A stretch of 8,076 nt of DNA. Source: JAGOTN01 sp964538345. GTDB lineage: Bacteria > Patescibacteriota > Minisyncoccia > Phycocordibacterales > JAACPR01. The notes beneath the pieces were generated by a model. The model worked only from the letters and a program-made list of their open reading frames with translations. It made no database searches and was not told the DNA's origin. A program made the translations under genes and the position numbers. Shown here piece by piece: positions 1-6,115 of this stretch. The number at the start of each line of letters is the position of its first letter. The stretch's first letter is position 1. The stretch is taken from contig CAZIFF010000024.1 in the NCBI GenBank assembly GCA_964538345.1, positions 1 through 8,076 on the forward strand, given 5' to 3'.

Positions 1-183
1 AGAATAACAAGAATCGGAGAAAGGTTTTCTTCTAGCGCAAACTTACTCCATCCTGCGATGTTCTTCACTCTCGTCAGAGTGTTTATTTATGGGTTAGCGC
101 TTATGCTCGACAGCCTTATACCTAAAAAGGTGACAGATAGACACCCGACCCCTCTTGGGTATACAATAGTTTCTATTAAATAA
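1..183 (+). CDS. C-terminal fragment of an upstream protein, possibly a SAM-dependent methyltransferase
   Basis: Frame 1 is open from the left edge to TAA at 181-183 and gives the last 60 residues of a protein whose start lies outside the window. The tail holds a hydrophobic stretch (FFTLVRVFIYGLALMLDSL, about residues 21-39), then a basic turn and the ending PTPLGYTIVSIK. A final strand of the GYTIVxxK kind preceded by such a helix is common at the C-terminus of class I methyltransferases, but no SAM-binding motif is visible here, so that name is a guess from general shape. The next gene starts one base after this stop, so the two almost certainly share a transcript. That the reading frame is real is well supported by this spacing and by the conserved-looking tail. 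Confidence 0.55.
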   Translation, partial: RITRIGERFSSSANLLHPAMFFTLVRVFIYGLALMLDSLIPKKVTDRHPTPLGYTIVSIK

Positions 184-184
184 A

Positions 185-826
185 ATGGCTCAAGTAGATA
201 CAAAACACTATAAGAATAAGAAATACAACTCACTTCCGAGGTTTATTTCTTATTCTTATCAAATATCAGCAATCGAAAATCTTAATGTAAAAAGCATTCT
301 TGAGGTCGGCCCAGGAAGTTTTGTTGTGGCAGATTTATTAAAAAAAATGGGCTACAGTGTTCACACCTCTGACTTTGATCCAGAAGTAAAAGCTGACACC
401 ACTGCAGATGTTAGAAGTCTTCCTTTCCCTGAAAATAGCTTTGATGTAGCTATGGCTTGCCAAGTTCTTGAGCATATTCCTTTTACTGATTTTGAAAAAG
501 GTTTATCTGAACTTTCTAGGGTTTCTTCTAAGTACGTACTCGTTTCTTTACCTCGTAGAAATACTGGTTTTAATTTTGTATTTAAAATTCCTTTCATTCA
601 AACATTATTTAAAAAAGATTTATTTGATATCTCGATTCTTTTTCCTGTAAAATTTCCTGGGTTTGAAGAATCTGACCAACATTATTGGGAAATAGATTTT
701 TGGCAAACATCGCTTAAAGATGTCAAAACAAAAATAAAAAAACACTTTAAAATTTTAAATGAGTTTAGTCCGCCCCTTAACAAATATCATTATTTTTTTG
801 TTCTAGAGAAAAATGCAGAACAATAA
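185..826 (+). CDS. Class I SAM-dependent methyltransferase (Methyltransf_11 type)
   Basis: This 213-residue protein has the Rossmann-fold signature of small-molecule or lipid methyltransferases. Motif I is ILEVGPGSF at residues 38-46, acidic residues that would bind the SAM ribose follow at 63-65 (TSDFD), D75 sits in ADVRSLPFP, and the post-II strand FDVAMACQVLEHI is at 86-98. Length is normal for the family and no signal peptide or membrane segment is seen, so it should be cytosolic. The ATG lies one base after the upstream stop with no Shine-Dalgarno sequence. Its 3' end overlaps the next glycosyltransferase by 14 bases. The setting suggests methylation of a sugar, glycolipid or polyprenyl-linked intermediate; the substrate cannot be told. 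The fold assignment is strong, the role is inferred from neighbours. Confidence 0.85.
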   Translation: MAQVDTKHYKNKKYNSLPRFISYSYQISAIENLNVKSILEVGPGSFVVADLLKKMGYSVHTSDFDPEVKADTTADVRSLPFPENSFDVAMACQVLEHIPFTDFEKGLSELSRVSSKYVLVSLPRRNTGFNFVFKIPFIQTLFKKDLFDISILFPVKFPGFEESDQHYWEIDFWQTSLKDVKTKIKKHFKILNEFSPPLNKYHYFFVLEKNAEQ

Positions 827-1916
827 TAAAAAAATAATTGTATCCGTTAATGATTTTTTGGTTGGAGGTGCCCAAAAACTTATTGTAGATCAGCTTAGTT
901 ATTTTAAAAATGCTGGTTACGAAGTTAGTCTTATAACATTGATGGATTTTCCCAATAGGGCAAACCTCTATAAATCAGTTCCTGCCGGAGTAAAAATATA
1001 TAGAATAAACCTAAAAAGTAGCTACGATATATTTGGCTGGTTTCGCCTTCTTAAGGTTCTAAAGTCAGATAGACCAGATGTTATTTTTTCTCATCTGTTT
1101 TTGAGCAATATGATGGTTAGGGTTTTAAGTTTATTTATACCTCTACGGATTTTTATTGTAGAGCACAATACATATAAAACTAAAAGCAAGAGATATATTT
1201 GGTTAGATAAAATTTTAGCCAAGAAAGCAGAAAAAATAATTACTGTCTCAGATGAGGTTAGAGAGTTTAATATTTTACAACATGGTATTAGTGCTCAAAA
1301 ATACATAACTATTAGAAATGGCATAAATCTTGATGTAATAGAAAATTTCAAGAATACGTTTTCAAAAGAAAAAACTCGTTCAGAAAAAAATATCCCCCCT
1401 GATACAAAAGTATTTTTGTCTGTCGCCAGGCTAACACCGCAAAAAAATCTTTCTCTTCTCATTGAATCTTTTATAGAATTCCATAAAATAAATACTGACT
1501 CTATACTTTTTATGTTGGGAGACGGTGGCGAATACGAAAAACTAGAAAATCTGATTGCTAGCCATGAAGCGAGACCATATATTAAGTTAGTTGGGAATGT
1601 TGATGACGTGTATAGTTACTGTCGATCTGCCGACTTCTTAATTTCAACTTCATATATTGAAGGGCTAAGCATCGCATTCTTAGAATCCTTAGCTTTCGGC
1701 GTGCCTATTATTGCAACAAAAACAGGGGGTACTGGGGTTCTGATTAAAGATCGGGTCAATGGCTTCTTAATATCTGATTTCAAAAAAGAAGCTGTAATTG
1801 CTACTATGCAAGAAGCAATCTCTTTTGATTATAAATCTTTGTCTCGCGAAGCGGTTAATGTAAGTAAAGGATTTAGTATTCAAGAAACAAACAAAAAATA
1901 CGAACAACTTATTTGA
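813..1916 (+). CDS. GT-B glycosyltransferase, family 4
   Basis: This 367-residue protein would transfer a sugar from a nucleotide donor to a glycan or lipid-linked acceptor with retention. The N-terminal Rossmann domain (about 1-170) carries the GGAQ acceptor-side loop at 18-21 and an EHN segment at 117-119. The C-terminal domain has ARLTPQKN at 205-212, whose Arg206 and Lys211 are the usual donor phosphate contacts, then GDGGE at 236-240. The family's E-x7-E pair is E283 and E291, inside IEGLSIAFLESLAFGVP. No membrane helix is evident. Length is complete and typical. The ATG at 813 lies inside the end of the preceding methyltransferase gene, which suggests coupled translation. The TGA stop touches the stop of the convergent gene with no base between. 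Donor and acceptor are unknown. Confidence 0.92.
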   Translation: MQNNNKKIIVSVNDFLVGGAQKLIVDQLSYFKNAGYEVSLITLMDFPNRANLYKSVPAGVKIYRINLKSSYDIFGWFRLLKVLKSDRPDVIFSHLFLSNMMVRVLSLFIPLRIFIVEHNTYKTKSKRYIWLDKILAKKAEKIITVSDEVREFNILQHGISAQKYITIRNGINLDVIENFKNTFSKEKTRSEKNIPPDTKVFLSVARLTPQKNLSLLIESFIEFHKINTDSILFMLGDGGEYEKLENLIASHEARPYIKLVGNVDDVYSYCRSADFLISTSYIEGLSIAFLESLAFGVPIIATKTGGTGVLIKDRVNGFLISDFKKEAVIATMQEAISFDYKSLSREAVNVSKGFSIQETNKKYEQLI

Positions 1917-3041
1917 TTAGATTTCTTTATTTAAAATTTCCCAAATTCTCTCTGATGACTCACCATTTTGGTTTGTATGGTATAGATTCCTAATCTTTAG
2001 TCTCTCATCCATATATACATCTCCTCGCAGTACCTCTAAAATAGTTTTCTTTAATTCTATAAAAGAAAAAGCTTTCGGACCAGGTGTGATGTCTTTATAA
2101 TCTGCAACCAAACCCTCGTTTTTGTTGTATTCCTCTAAGTCATAAGGGTAAAATATTAATGGCTTATCCAGTAAAATAAAATCAGCAAAAGAAGAAGAAT
2201 AGTCAGTGATAAAAATATCAACATATTTTAAAAGAGGGTAGATATCTGATTCTTGTAAAAACCCAACATTACCTTCTATTTTTGTTGATTCTTGTTGAGA
2301 TCTATGTTTGTTATGCAAACTTAAAATGAAAAAAATATTGTTCTCTTTTGCAAAGGCTCTTAATTCATCTAAAGGTAAACTATTATTAATATCAAACTCT
2401 TTTTGCCCGCGTCTAAATGTCGGAGCATACATAACAATTTTCTTAGTACCACGCACTAACTCTAAATGATTCATCATTAATGTATCAATATCTACTTGAG
2501 AATCTTTAATTTCTTTATAAAATAAATCATTTCTAGGATATCCTGTGATAAAAGTTTTAGATCCAGATTTAAAACTCTCAGGCAATATATTTAAAGTAAA
2601 TTCTGAGGTATTAAAAATAAAGTCTTGAATTTTATCTTGTTTCTCACTGTAGCCTTTTTTCTTCATTCCTTTTCCATGAAGAAGCTGAACAATCTTTGAT
2701 GTACCAGAAAGCATATAGTTTGTTGGTTGCAAAAACGCGTCGATAACAAAAGCACCAGCTGTTAGTTGGTAATAAATTCCCATTAAACTTTTTTCGTAAT
2801 ATGAAGTGTATCCAAGATTTGTTAATTTGTTTGCAAGTTCGTGGCTTTTTGCAATCCAGACAGATTTTATTTCTGGATGGTTTTGACTCACGAAAAGAAA
2901 AAAGTACTTTGCATTATCTGCAAAAACTTCACCATCGGTTTTTTTATGCCAACCTATAAAAGACCACACTTTTTTATTTCGTGGAAATAGACACGAAATT
3001 TTATATATAGCTTTTATTATATTTTTTTTAAAAATAGACAT
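1917..3041 (-). CDS. CDP-glycerol glycerophosphotransferase family protein (TagF/TagB-like)
   Basis: Known members of this family transfer glycerol phosphate or ribitol phosphate from a CDP donor to build teichoic acids and phospho-substituted glycans. The 374 residues cover the whole catalytic domain. Visible family blocks are LLHGKGMKKKG (120-130), TGYPRND (166-172), YAPTFRRG (205-212), a LSLHNKH segment (240-246), DIFITDYSSSFADF (275-288), KPLIFYPYDLEEY (293-305) and PGP (320-322). The basic, amphipathic N-terminus (residues 1-20) could anchor it to the inner membrane face, as in TagF; no signal peptide is present. The histidine at 243 is followed by Asn where many relatives have Pro. The ATG shares one base with the stop of the upstream nucleotidyltransferase, so the two are probably co-translated and act in sequence. 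The actual polyol (glycerol, ribitol or other) cannot be determined. Confidence 0.92.
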   Translation of the reverse strand: MSIFKKNIIKAIYKISCLFPRNKKVWSFIGWHKKTDGEVFADNAKYFFLFVSQNHPEIKSVWIAKSHELANKLTNLGYTSYYEKSLMGIYYQLTAGAFVIDAFLQPTNYMLSGTSKIVQLLHGKGMKKKGYSEKQDKIQDFIFNTSEFTLNILPESFKSGSKTFITGYPRNDLFYKEIKDSQVDIDTLMMNHLELVRGTKKIVMYAPTFRRGQKEFDINNSLPLDELRAFAKENNIFFILSLHNKHRSQQESTKIEGNVGFLQESDIYPLLKYVDIFITDYSSSFADFILLDKPLIFYPYDLEEYNKNEGLVADYKDITPGPKAFSFIELKKTILEVLRGDVYMDERLKIRNLYHTNQNGESSERIWEILNKEI

Positions 3042-3043
3042 TA
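3039..3043 (-). promoter_or_regulatory. TAATG stop-start overlap coupling two genes
   Basis: On the minus strand the TAA stop of the nucleotidyltransferase and the ATG start of the glycerophosphotransferase share one base (TAATG). The bases upstream are A/T-rich (gcaaaaaataaatttaagta) and contain no Shine-Dalgarno match, so reinitiation by the terminating ribosome is the likeliest way the second gene is started. This is inferred from spacing. Confidence 0.6.
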
Positions 3044-3745
3044 CTTAAATTTATTTTTTGCACTGGTTAAATCCTCAGGAGTATCAATTTCTATTGCGTT
3101 TAACTTGGTAACATTCACCGCAGATATTTTATTGTCTGATCTATGGATAACATGATTTAGTAAATCTATTGCAAAAGAATGTCGAAAAACCTCTATGCCT
3201 TCATTCTTAACAACCTCTTTTATAGAGTTAATAAAATTAGCACCAAGTTTTGTTATACCTATAAATTCTCCAGAGCTTTCTTCTTTTGTTAAATTCTTAC
3301 TAAGCTCAGAAACAAATCCATCTTTATCAATAATTACATTAACCTCCTCTTCATCCCAGTTCGTTTCTTGGATTGCTGTTGCAGAATCATTTTTGTTTTC
3401 TATAACCTCTTTTAGTATTTGAGGCTCATAAAATACATCGCCATTTAGGTATATTGTAGTTTCATTAAGATGCTCTAAAGATTTCACGATAGCAAAAGCA
3501 GGCTTCGACGATTCATATTCGTCGTTATGGACAAAAATAAATTTTTCATTAGGAAAGTTACTATTAACAAAGTCTGTTATTTTTCCTGAAAGGAATCCTG
3601 TGACTATGATAATAGGAGAGACCCCTTCTTTTGTGAGGGTTTCTATTTGGTGTCCGAGTATAGTCTTTTCACCTACTTCTAAGAGTGGTTTTGGTATTTC
3701 CTCTGTATGAGGGCGAAGTCTTGTTCCACGACCGCCTGCTAGTAT
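3041..3745 (-). CDS. LicC-like sugar/alcohol-phosphate nucleotidyltransferase, start lost in gap
   Basis: The 234 visible residues form a nucleotidyltransferase of the phosphocholine cytidylyltransferase (LicC) and sugar-1-phosphate NTase superfamily, which joins an NTP to a phosphorylated substrate and releases pyrophosphate. Counting from the first base left of the gap, the signature ILAGGRGTRLRP is at 1-12, PKPLLEVG at 18-25, VTGF at 48-51, the metal-binding NGDV at 101-104, SGEFIGITKL at 158-167 and the family ending IEIDTPEDL at 218-226. Relatives begin only a few residues before ILAGG, so little is missing and the ATG lies inside the N run. Reading through the Ns gives a false N-terminus from the opposite strand. 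The 1-base overlap with the glycerophosphotransferase suggests that it makes that enzyme's CDP-linked donor. CTP use is inferred, not shown. Confidence 0.85.
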   Translation of the reverse strand: MLAGGRGTRLRPHTEEIPKPLLEVGEKTILGHQIETLTKEGVSPIIIVTGFLSGKITDFVNSNFPNEKFIFVHNDEYESSKPAFAIVKSLEHLNETTIYLNGDVFYEPQILKEVIENKNDSATAIQETNWDEEEVNVIIDKDGFVSELSKNLTKEESSGEFIGITKLGANFINSIKEVVKNEGIEVFRHSFAIDLLNHVIHRSDNKISAVNVTKLNAIEIDTPEDLTSAKNKFK

Positions 3746-3845
3746 NNNNNNNNNNNNNNNNNNNNNNNNNNNNNNNNNNNNNNNNNNNNNNNNNNNNNNN
3801 NNNNNNNNNNNNNNNNNNNNNNNNNNNNNNNNNNNNNNNNNNNNN
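3746..3845. other. Assembly gap of exactly 100 N
   Basis: One hundred consecutive N bases join two contigs. Exactly 100 is a common placeholder length, so the true distance is unknown. Both flanking genes lose their 5' ends here: the leftward nucleotidyltransferase lacks only a few codons, while the rightward methyltransferase lacks its N-terminus and part of SAM motif I. Any divergent promoter for the two would also lie here. Confidence 0.97.
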
Positions 3846-4307
3846 ACTGGGTACATAGCAATACACCTTGCCAAAGGTGGGGCAGAAGTTCATGCAACAG
3901 ATGTTAATCAGGACGCTATCTCTTCTGCACAGGAAAATGCCAAGAATAATAATGTTTCGATAAAAGTTTTCTATTCAAATCTATTTGAAAACATATCAGG
4001 CCAGTACGAACTTATTGTATTCAATCCTCCAATCGGTGGCGTTGAACCAAAGTGGCAAACAAGTATTAAAGCTCTGATTCGAAAAAGTATATTTAAAAAT
4101 ATAGTATCAAAAATTATATCTCGTCTTACACAGAGAAAGAGACTTCCTTTTGTTAAAAAATTTATTAACGAATCAAAGAAACATTTGGTTCCGGGTGGGG
4201 TTCTTCTTCTGCACCTTCAATCCATCGACGTACCATTTTTATCCGAGTATAAACCCACAGTGATAGAAAAAGTTTTCGAACACTCATCAATCGTTGAGAT
4301 CAAATAA
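3846..4307 (+). CDS. MTS/PrmC-like class I methyltransferase, 5' end lost in gap
   Basis: The frame is open from the first base after the gap to TAA at 4305-4307, giving 153 residues without a start codon. It opens with TGYIAIHLAKGGAEVHATDV, the second half of a GxGTGYIAI motif I followed by the acidic residue after strand 2 (D19), then QENAKNNNV. The hallmark is IVFNPPIGG at about residues 57-65: an NPP tetrapeptide of the kind used by amide and amino N-methyltransferases (HemK/PrmC, RsmC, TrmN6). HLVPGGVLLLHLQS near 116-129 is the usual later strand. Its target (protein, RNA or small molecule) is unknown, and NPPI rather than NPPY makes true PrmC less certain. It points away from the leftward nucleotidyltransferase across the gap and abuts the deacetylase stop-to-stop. 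It may be unrelated to the glycan genes. Confidence 0.8.
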   Translation, partial: TGYIAIHLAKGGAEVHATDVNQDAISSAQENAKNNNVSIKVFYSNLFENISGQYELIVFNPPIGGVEPKWQTSIKALIRKSIFKNIVSKIISRLTQRKRLPFVKKFINESKKHLVPGGVLLLHLQSIDVPFLSEYKPTVIEKVFEHSSIVEIK

Positions 4308-5135
4308 TTATTCTAGAAAAGTTTTTTCAACAGAAGTGCATTTGTAGTTTTTTATAATACGTTCAAATTTTTCTAGACTATTTTTTACTCCAAAATATTT
4401 CATATAACGTTTAAAGAATGGACCCTTTGTGATGCGTGGAGTTTTGTCATCTAATTCGTGCGGATGGAAATATATCATTGGAAGTTTTTTTTGTTTTAAC
4501 GTACGTTCTAGAAAAAAACGAAAAACAAAATATGGTAAAAAACGAAAATAAATACCTCCGGCAAAGGGTATTCTTATATTCCCAAATTCTGCAACAGTAA
4601 TAGGAACCTCCTGCAATCCGGCTATGATTTCATATTGAACAGTAGGGGCTCTTGAAACGCCGTACTCTCCGAGGTTAATAGGGAAGATGCTCGAATCATA
4701 TTTTATTCCAAGTTCTTTGAGTATGGGCAAAATCCAGTCTGTTTCTTTATTGAGTGAAAAATGAGGAGCGCGGTATCCTAACGGTTTTTTGCCAGTAATT
4801 TTTTCTATACGTTGTATTTGTGTTATACAATCATTTTTAAATTCTTCACGAGGGTAATCTTTTAATTTTTTATGTTTTGGCCCATGAATCCCTATCTCGT
4901 GTCCCTTACTTGAAATATCTTGAATAATTTGTGGGTATTTTTCTATAACTTCGAGAGTGGTAAAAAAAGTTCCGTGCCCGCAATATTTTTCTAAAAGCTC
5001 GAGGATATTTTTCATTGAATCTGGGAAGGTGTCGATCTGATACATATCAGAGGTGATAAACGGTTTAAGCCATTCGCCCTCATTCCAAAGCTCGACATCA
5101 AAAGTCAAAACTAATTTTCTGTTAGCTTCTGACAT
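4308..5135 (-). CDS. NodB-type polysaccharide deacetylase
   Basis: With the ATG at 5135 the protein has 275 residues and begins MSEANRKLVLTFDVE, as its family does. Metal and catalytic positions are all present: D13 and E15 in TFDVE, the H-x3-H pair H84/H88 in IHGPKH, RAPHFS at 122-127 and FHPHE at 223-227. GGIYFRFLPY (193-202) plus the HPxE block resemble deacetylases linked to exopolysaccharide/XrtA loci. It would hydrolyse an N-acyl group from an amino sugar. There is no signal peptide and the catalytic Asp is 13 residues from the start, so it is probably cytosolic, perhaps touching the membrane through aromatic residues 196-208. A TTG at 5174 would add 13 hydrophobic residues but lies deep in the upstream gene; I prefer the ATG, which overlaps GtrA by 14 bases. 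It is the last gene of the leftward operon. Confidence 0.9.
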   Translation of the reverse strand: MSEANRKLVLTFDVELWNEGEWLKPFITSDMYQIDTFPDSMKNILELLEKYCGHGTFFTTLEVIEKYPQIIQDISSKGHEIGIHGPKHKKLKDYPREEFKNDCITQIQRIEKITGKKPLGYRAPHFSLNKETDWILPILKELGIKYDSSIFPINLGEYGVSRAPTVQYEIIAGLQEVPITVAEFGNIRIPFAGGIYFRFLPYFVFRFFLERTLKQKKLPMIYFHPHELDDKTPRITKGPFFKRYMKYFGVKNSLEKFERIIKNYKCTSVEKTFLE

Positions 5136-5532
5136 AAAATTTTTGAGCAAGAAACCTAAATATTCCAAGTACAAAAGTGTTTAATGCTGCTCCCATAGGG
5201 TAGGCAATTAGTAAAATATCAATCCAAAAAGCAAATAGTAGGTTGTTTGCAACCCATGATAGACCCAAGACTATTAAAAATCTAACCAGCATCTTTTTGT
5301 TGTGAGTGGTTTTAAAAACAAATTTATTGAAACTTATATAGATTCCCACATATGCCAATGTAAGAGCTATTAAGTATGAAATTTTTTCTCCAAGACCCAG
5401 ATAATTTGTAAGGATAAAAATCAAACCTACAATAAATATGTAACTGACAATAGTTACTATTCCATATCTAAAAACCTCAAAAAATGTTTTTTTATTTATA
5501 ATTTTTTTAGCGTATGTTTTTATTTTTTCCAT
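5122..5532 (-). CDS. GtrA-family four-helix membrane protein, putative lipid-linked sugar flippase
   Basis: This 136-residue protein matches the GtrA pattern: a basic N-terminus, then FFEVFRYGIVTIVSY leading into the first helix (about 18-42), a second helix (47-66) ending in the family's aromatic/basic turn FNKFVFK, a third helix (80-105) and a fourth (109-128), closing with RFLAQKFYVR. GtrA proteins are thought to move polyprenyl-phosphate sugars across the cytoplasmic membrane or to assist their synthesis; direct transport evidence for the family is limited. It lies between a methyltransferase (26-base overlap) and a deacetylase (14-base overlap) and downstream of GT2 and GT-C genes, the expected company for this function. 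Its first codons are very A-rich with several poly-A runs. The length is usual for the family. Confidence 0.82.
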   Translation of the reverse strand: MEKIKTYAKKIINKKTFFEVFRYGIVTIVSYIFIVGLIFILTNYLGLGEKISYLIALTLAYVGIYISFNKFVFKTTHNKKMLVRFLIVLGLSWVANNLLFAFWIDILLIAYPMGAALNTFVLGIFRFLAQKFYVRS

Positions 5533-6115
5533 ATATTACTGTCCATGGTAGTGGTTGCCTAACACTCACAACTTCAAAATAGCCAGAAACTAATTTCCTT
5601 AAACTTCTTGATGACCAGTGGTTTATATGTCCAGGGGTGTTGCCAAAGCTTGTTAAGTATTTACCGCGAAGACAATTTAACATCCTCCATATTGGCTCGT
5701 TTGGAGTGCTTATGATTACGTATTTCTTTGAAACTCTGGCGAGCTCTGATAAAGCTTTCCTAGGATCTTCCAAGTGTTCTAACACTTCAAGACATACGAC
5801 AGTATCAAAAGATTTATCTTCATAAGGTAATTCATAAATAGAAGCGACCTCACAGTTAACACCTGGATTTTTTTCTTTTGCGAGTCTTACGAGTTCTGGG
5901 TCGATATCGCACGCGCTAAATAAAGTATTTTCTTTGAAAAATTTTTGAAGATCAACCAATGAATAACCCGCACCACAGCCAACCTCTAAAACACTTTCTG
6001 AATCTTTCGGTGAGACACTTTTTATTTTCTTAAAAAAATTACTAACTAACAAATTACCGATTGATCCGGTCTTTGTATATTTGTCTGTGAATTGAGTTAT
6101 GCTTCTATCTTCCAT
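5507..6115 (-). CDS. Class I SAM-dependent methyltransferase (Methyltransf_11 type)
   Basis: The 202 residues show a full SAM-binding fold: VLEVGCGAG at 42-50, CDIDPE at 69-74 with the ribose-binding acidic pair D70/D72, ELPYEDKSFD at 95-104, LEVLEHLEDP at 109-118, and VIISTPNEP at 133-141. PGHINHWS at 161-168 is a loop often seen in methyltransferases from polysaccharide loci. It shares the VLEH-type core with the protein at 185-826, but the two differ elsewhere and are not obvious recent duplicates. The start overlaps the GT2 gene by 11 bases and the end overlaps GtrA by 26, so it belongs to the leftward operon. No Shine-Dalgarno sequence lies before its ATG; the 19 bases upstream are all A or T. 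A role in methylating a lipid-linked or nucleotide-linked sugar is plausible but unproven. Confidence 0.87.
   Translation of the reverse strand: MEDRSITQFTDKYTKTGSIGNLLVSNFFKKIKSVSPKDSESVLEVGCGAGYSLVDLQKFFKENTLFSACDIDPELVRLAKEKNPGVNCEVASIYELPYEDKSFDTVVCLEVLEHLEDPRKALSELARVSKKYVIISTPNEPIWRMLNCLRGKYLTSFGNTPGHINHWSSRSLRKLVSGYFEVVSVRQPLPWTVIYGKNKNIR

Noticed and set aside
361..650. Short open frames overlapping the first methyltransferase on both strands
   Set aside because: They have low-complexity or unrecognisable translations and lie entirely within a gene whose SAM motifs are clear.
1914..1937. Recoding of TGA as glycine (as in some Patescibacteria)
   Set aside because: No internal in-frame TGA is needed to complete any gene, and the single TGA ends a glycosyltransferase at normal length, so the standard code fits.
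3195..3422. A 75-codon rightward frame inside the nucleotidyltransferase
   Set aside because: Ser/Leu/Ile-rich antisense translation of a conserved gene, with no independent support.
3746..3874. N-terminal extension of the nucleotidyltransferase reading through the Ns from position 3874
   Set aside because: The bases right of the gap belong to a rightward methyltransferase, and the family starts only a few residues before ILAGG, so this extension is an artefact.
4255..4330. Possible intrinsic terminators around the convergent stops (CTCA/TGAG pairing and GAAAA/TTTTC runs)
   Set aside because: Stems are only four or five AT-rich pairs with unsuitable loops; they are not better than expected in AT-rich DNA.
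5136..5174. TTG start at 5174 for the deacetylase
   Set aside because: It would add 13 residues with no family match and lengthen the overlap with GtrA; the ATG at 5135 gives the usual family N-terminus.
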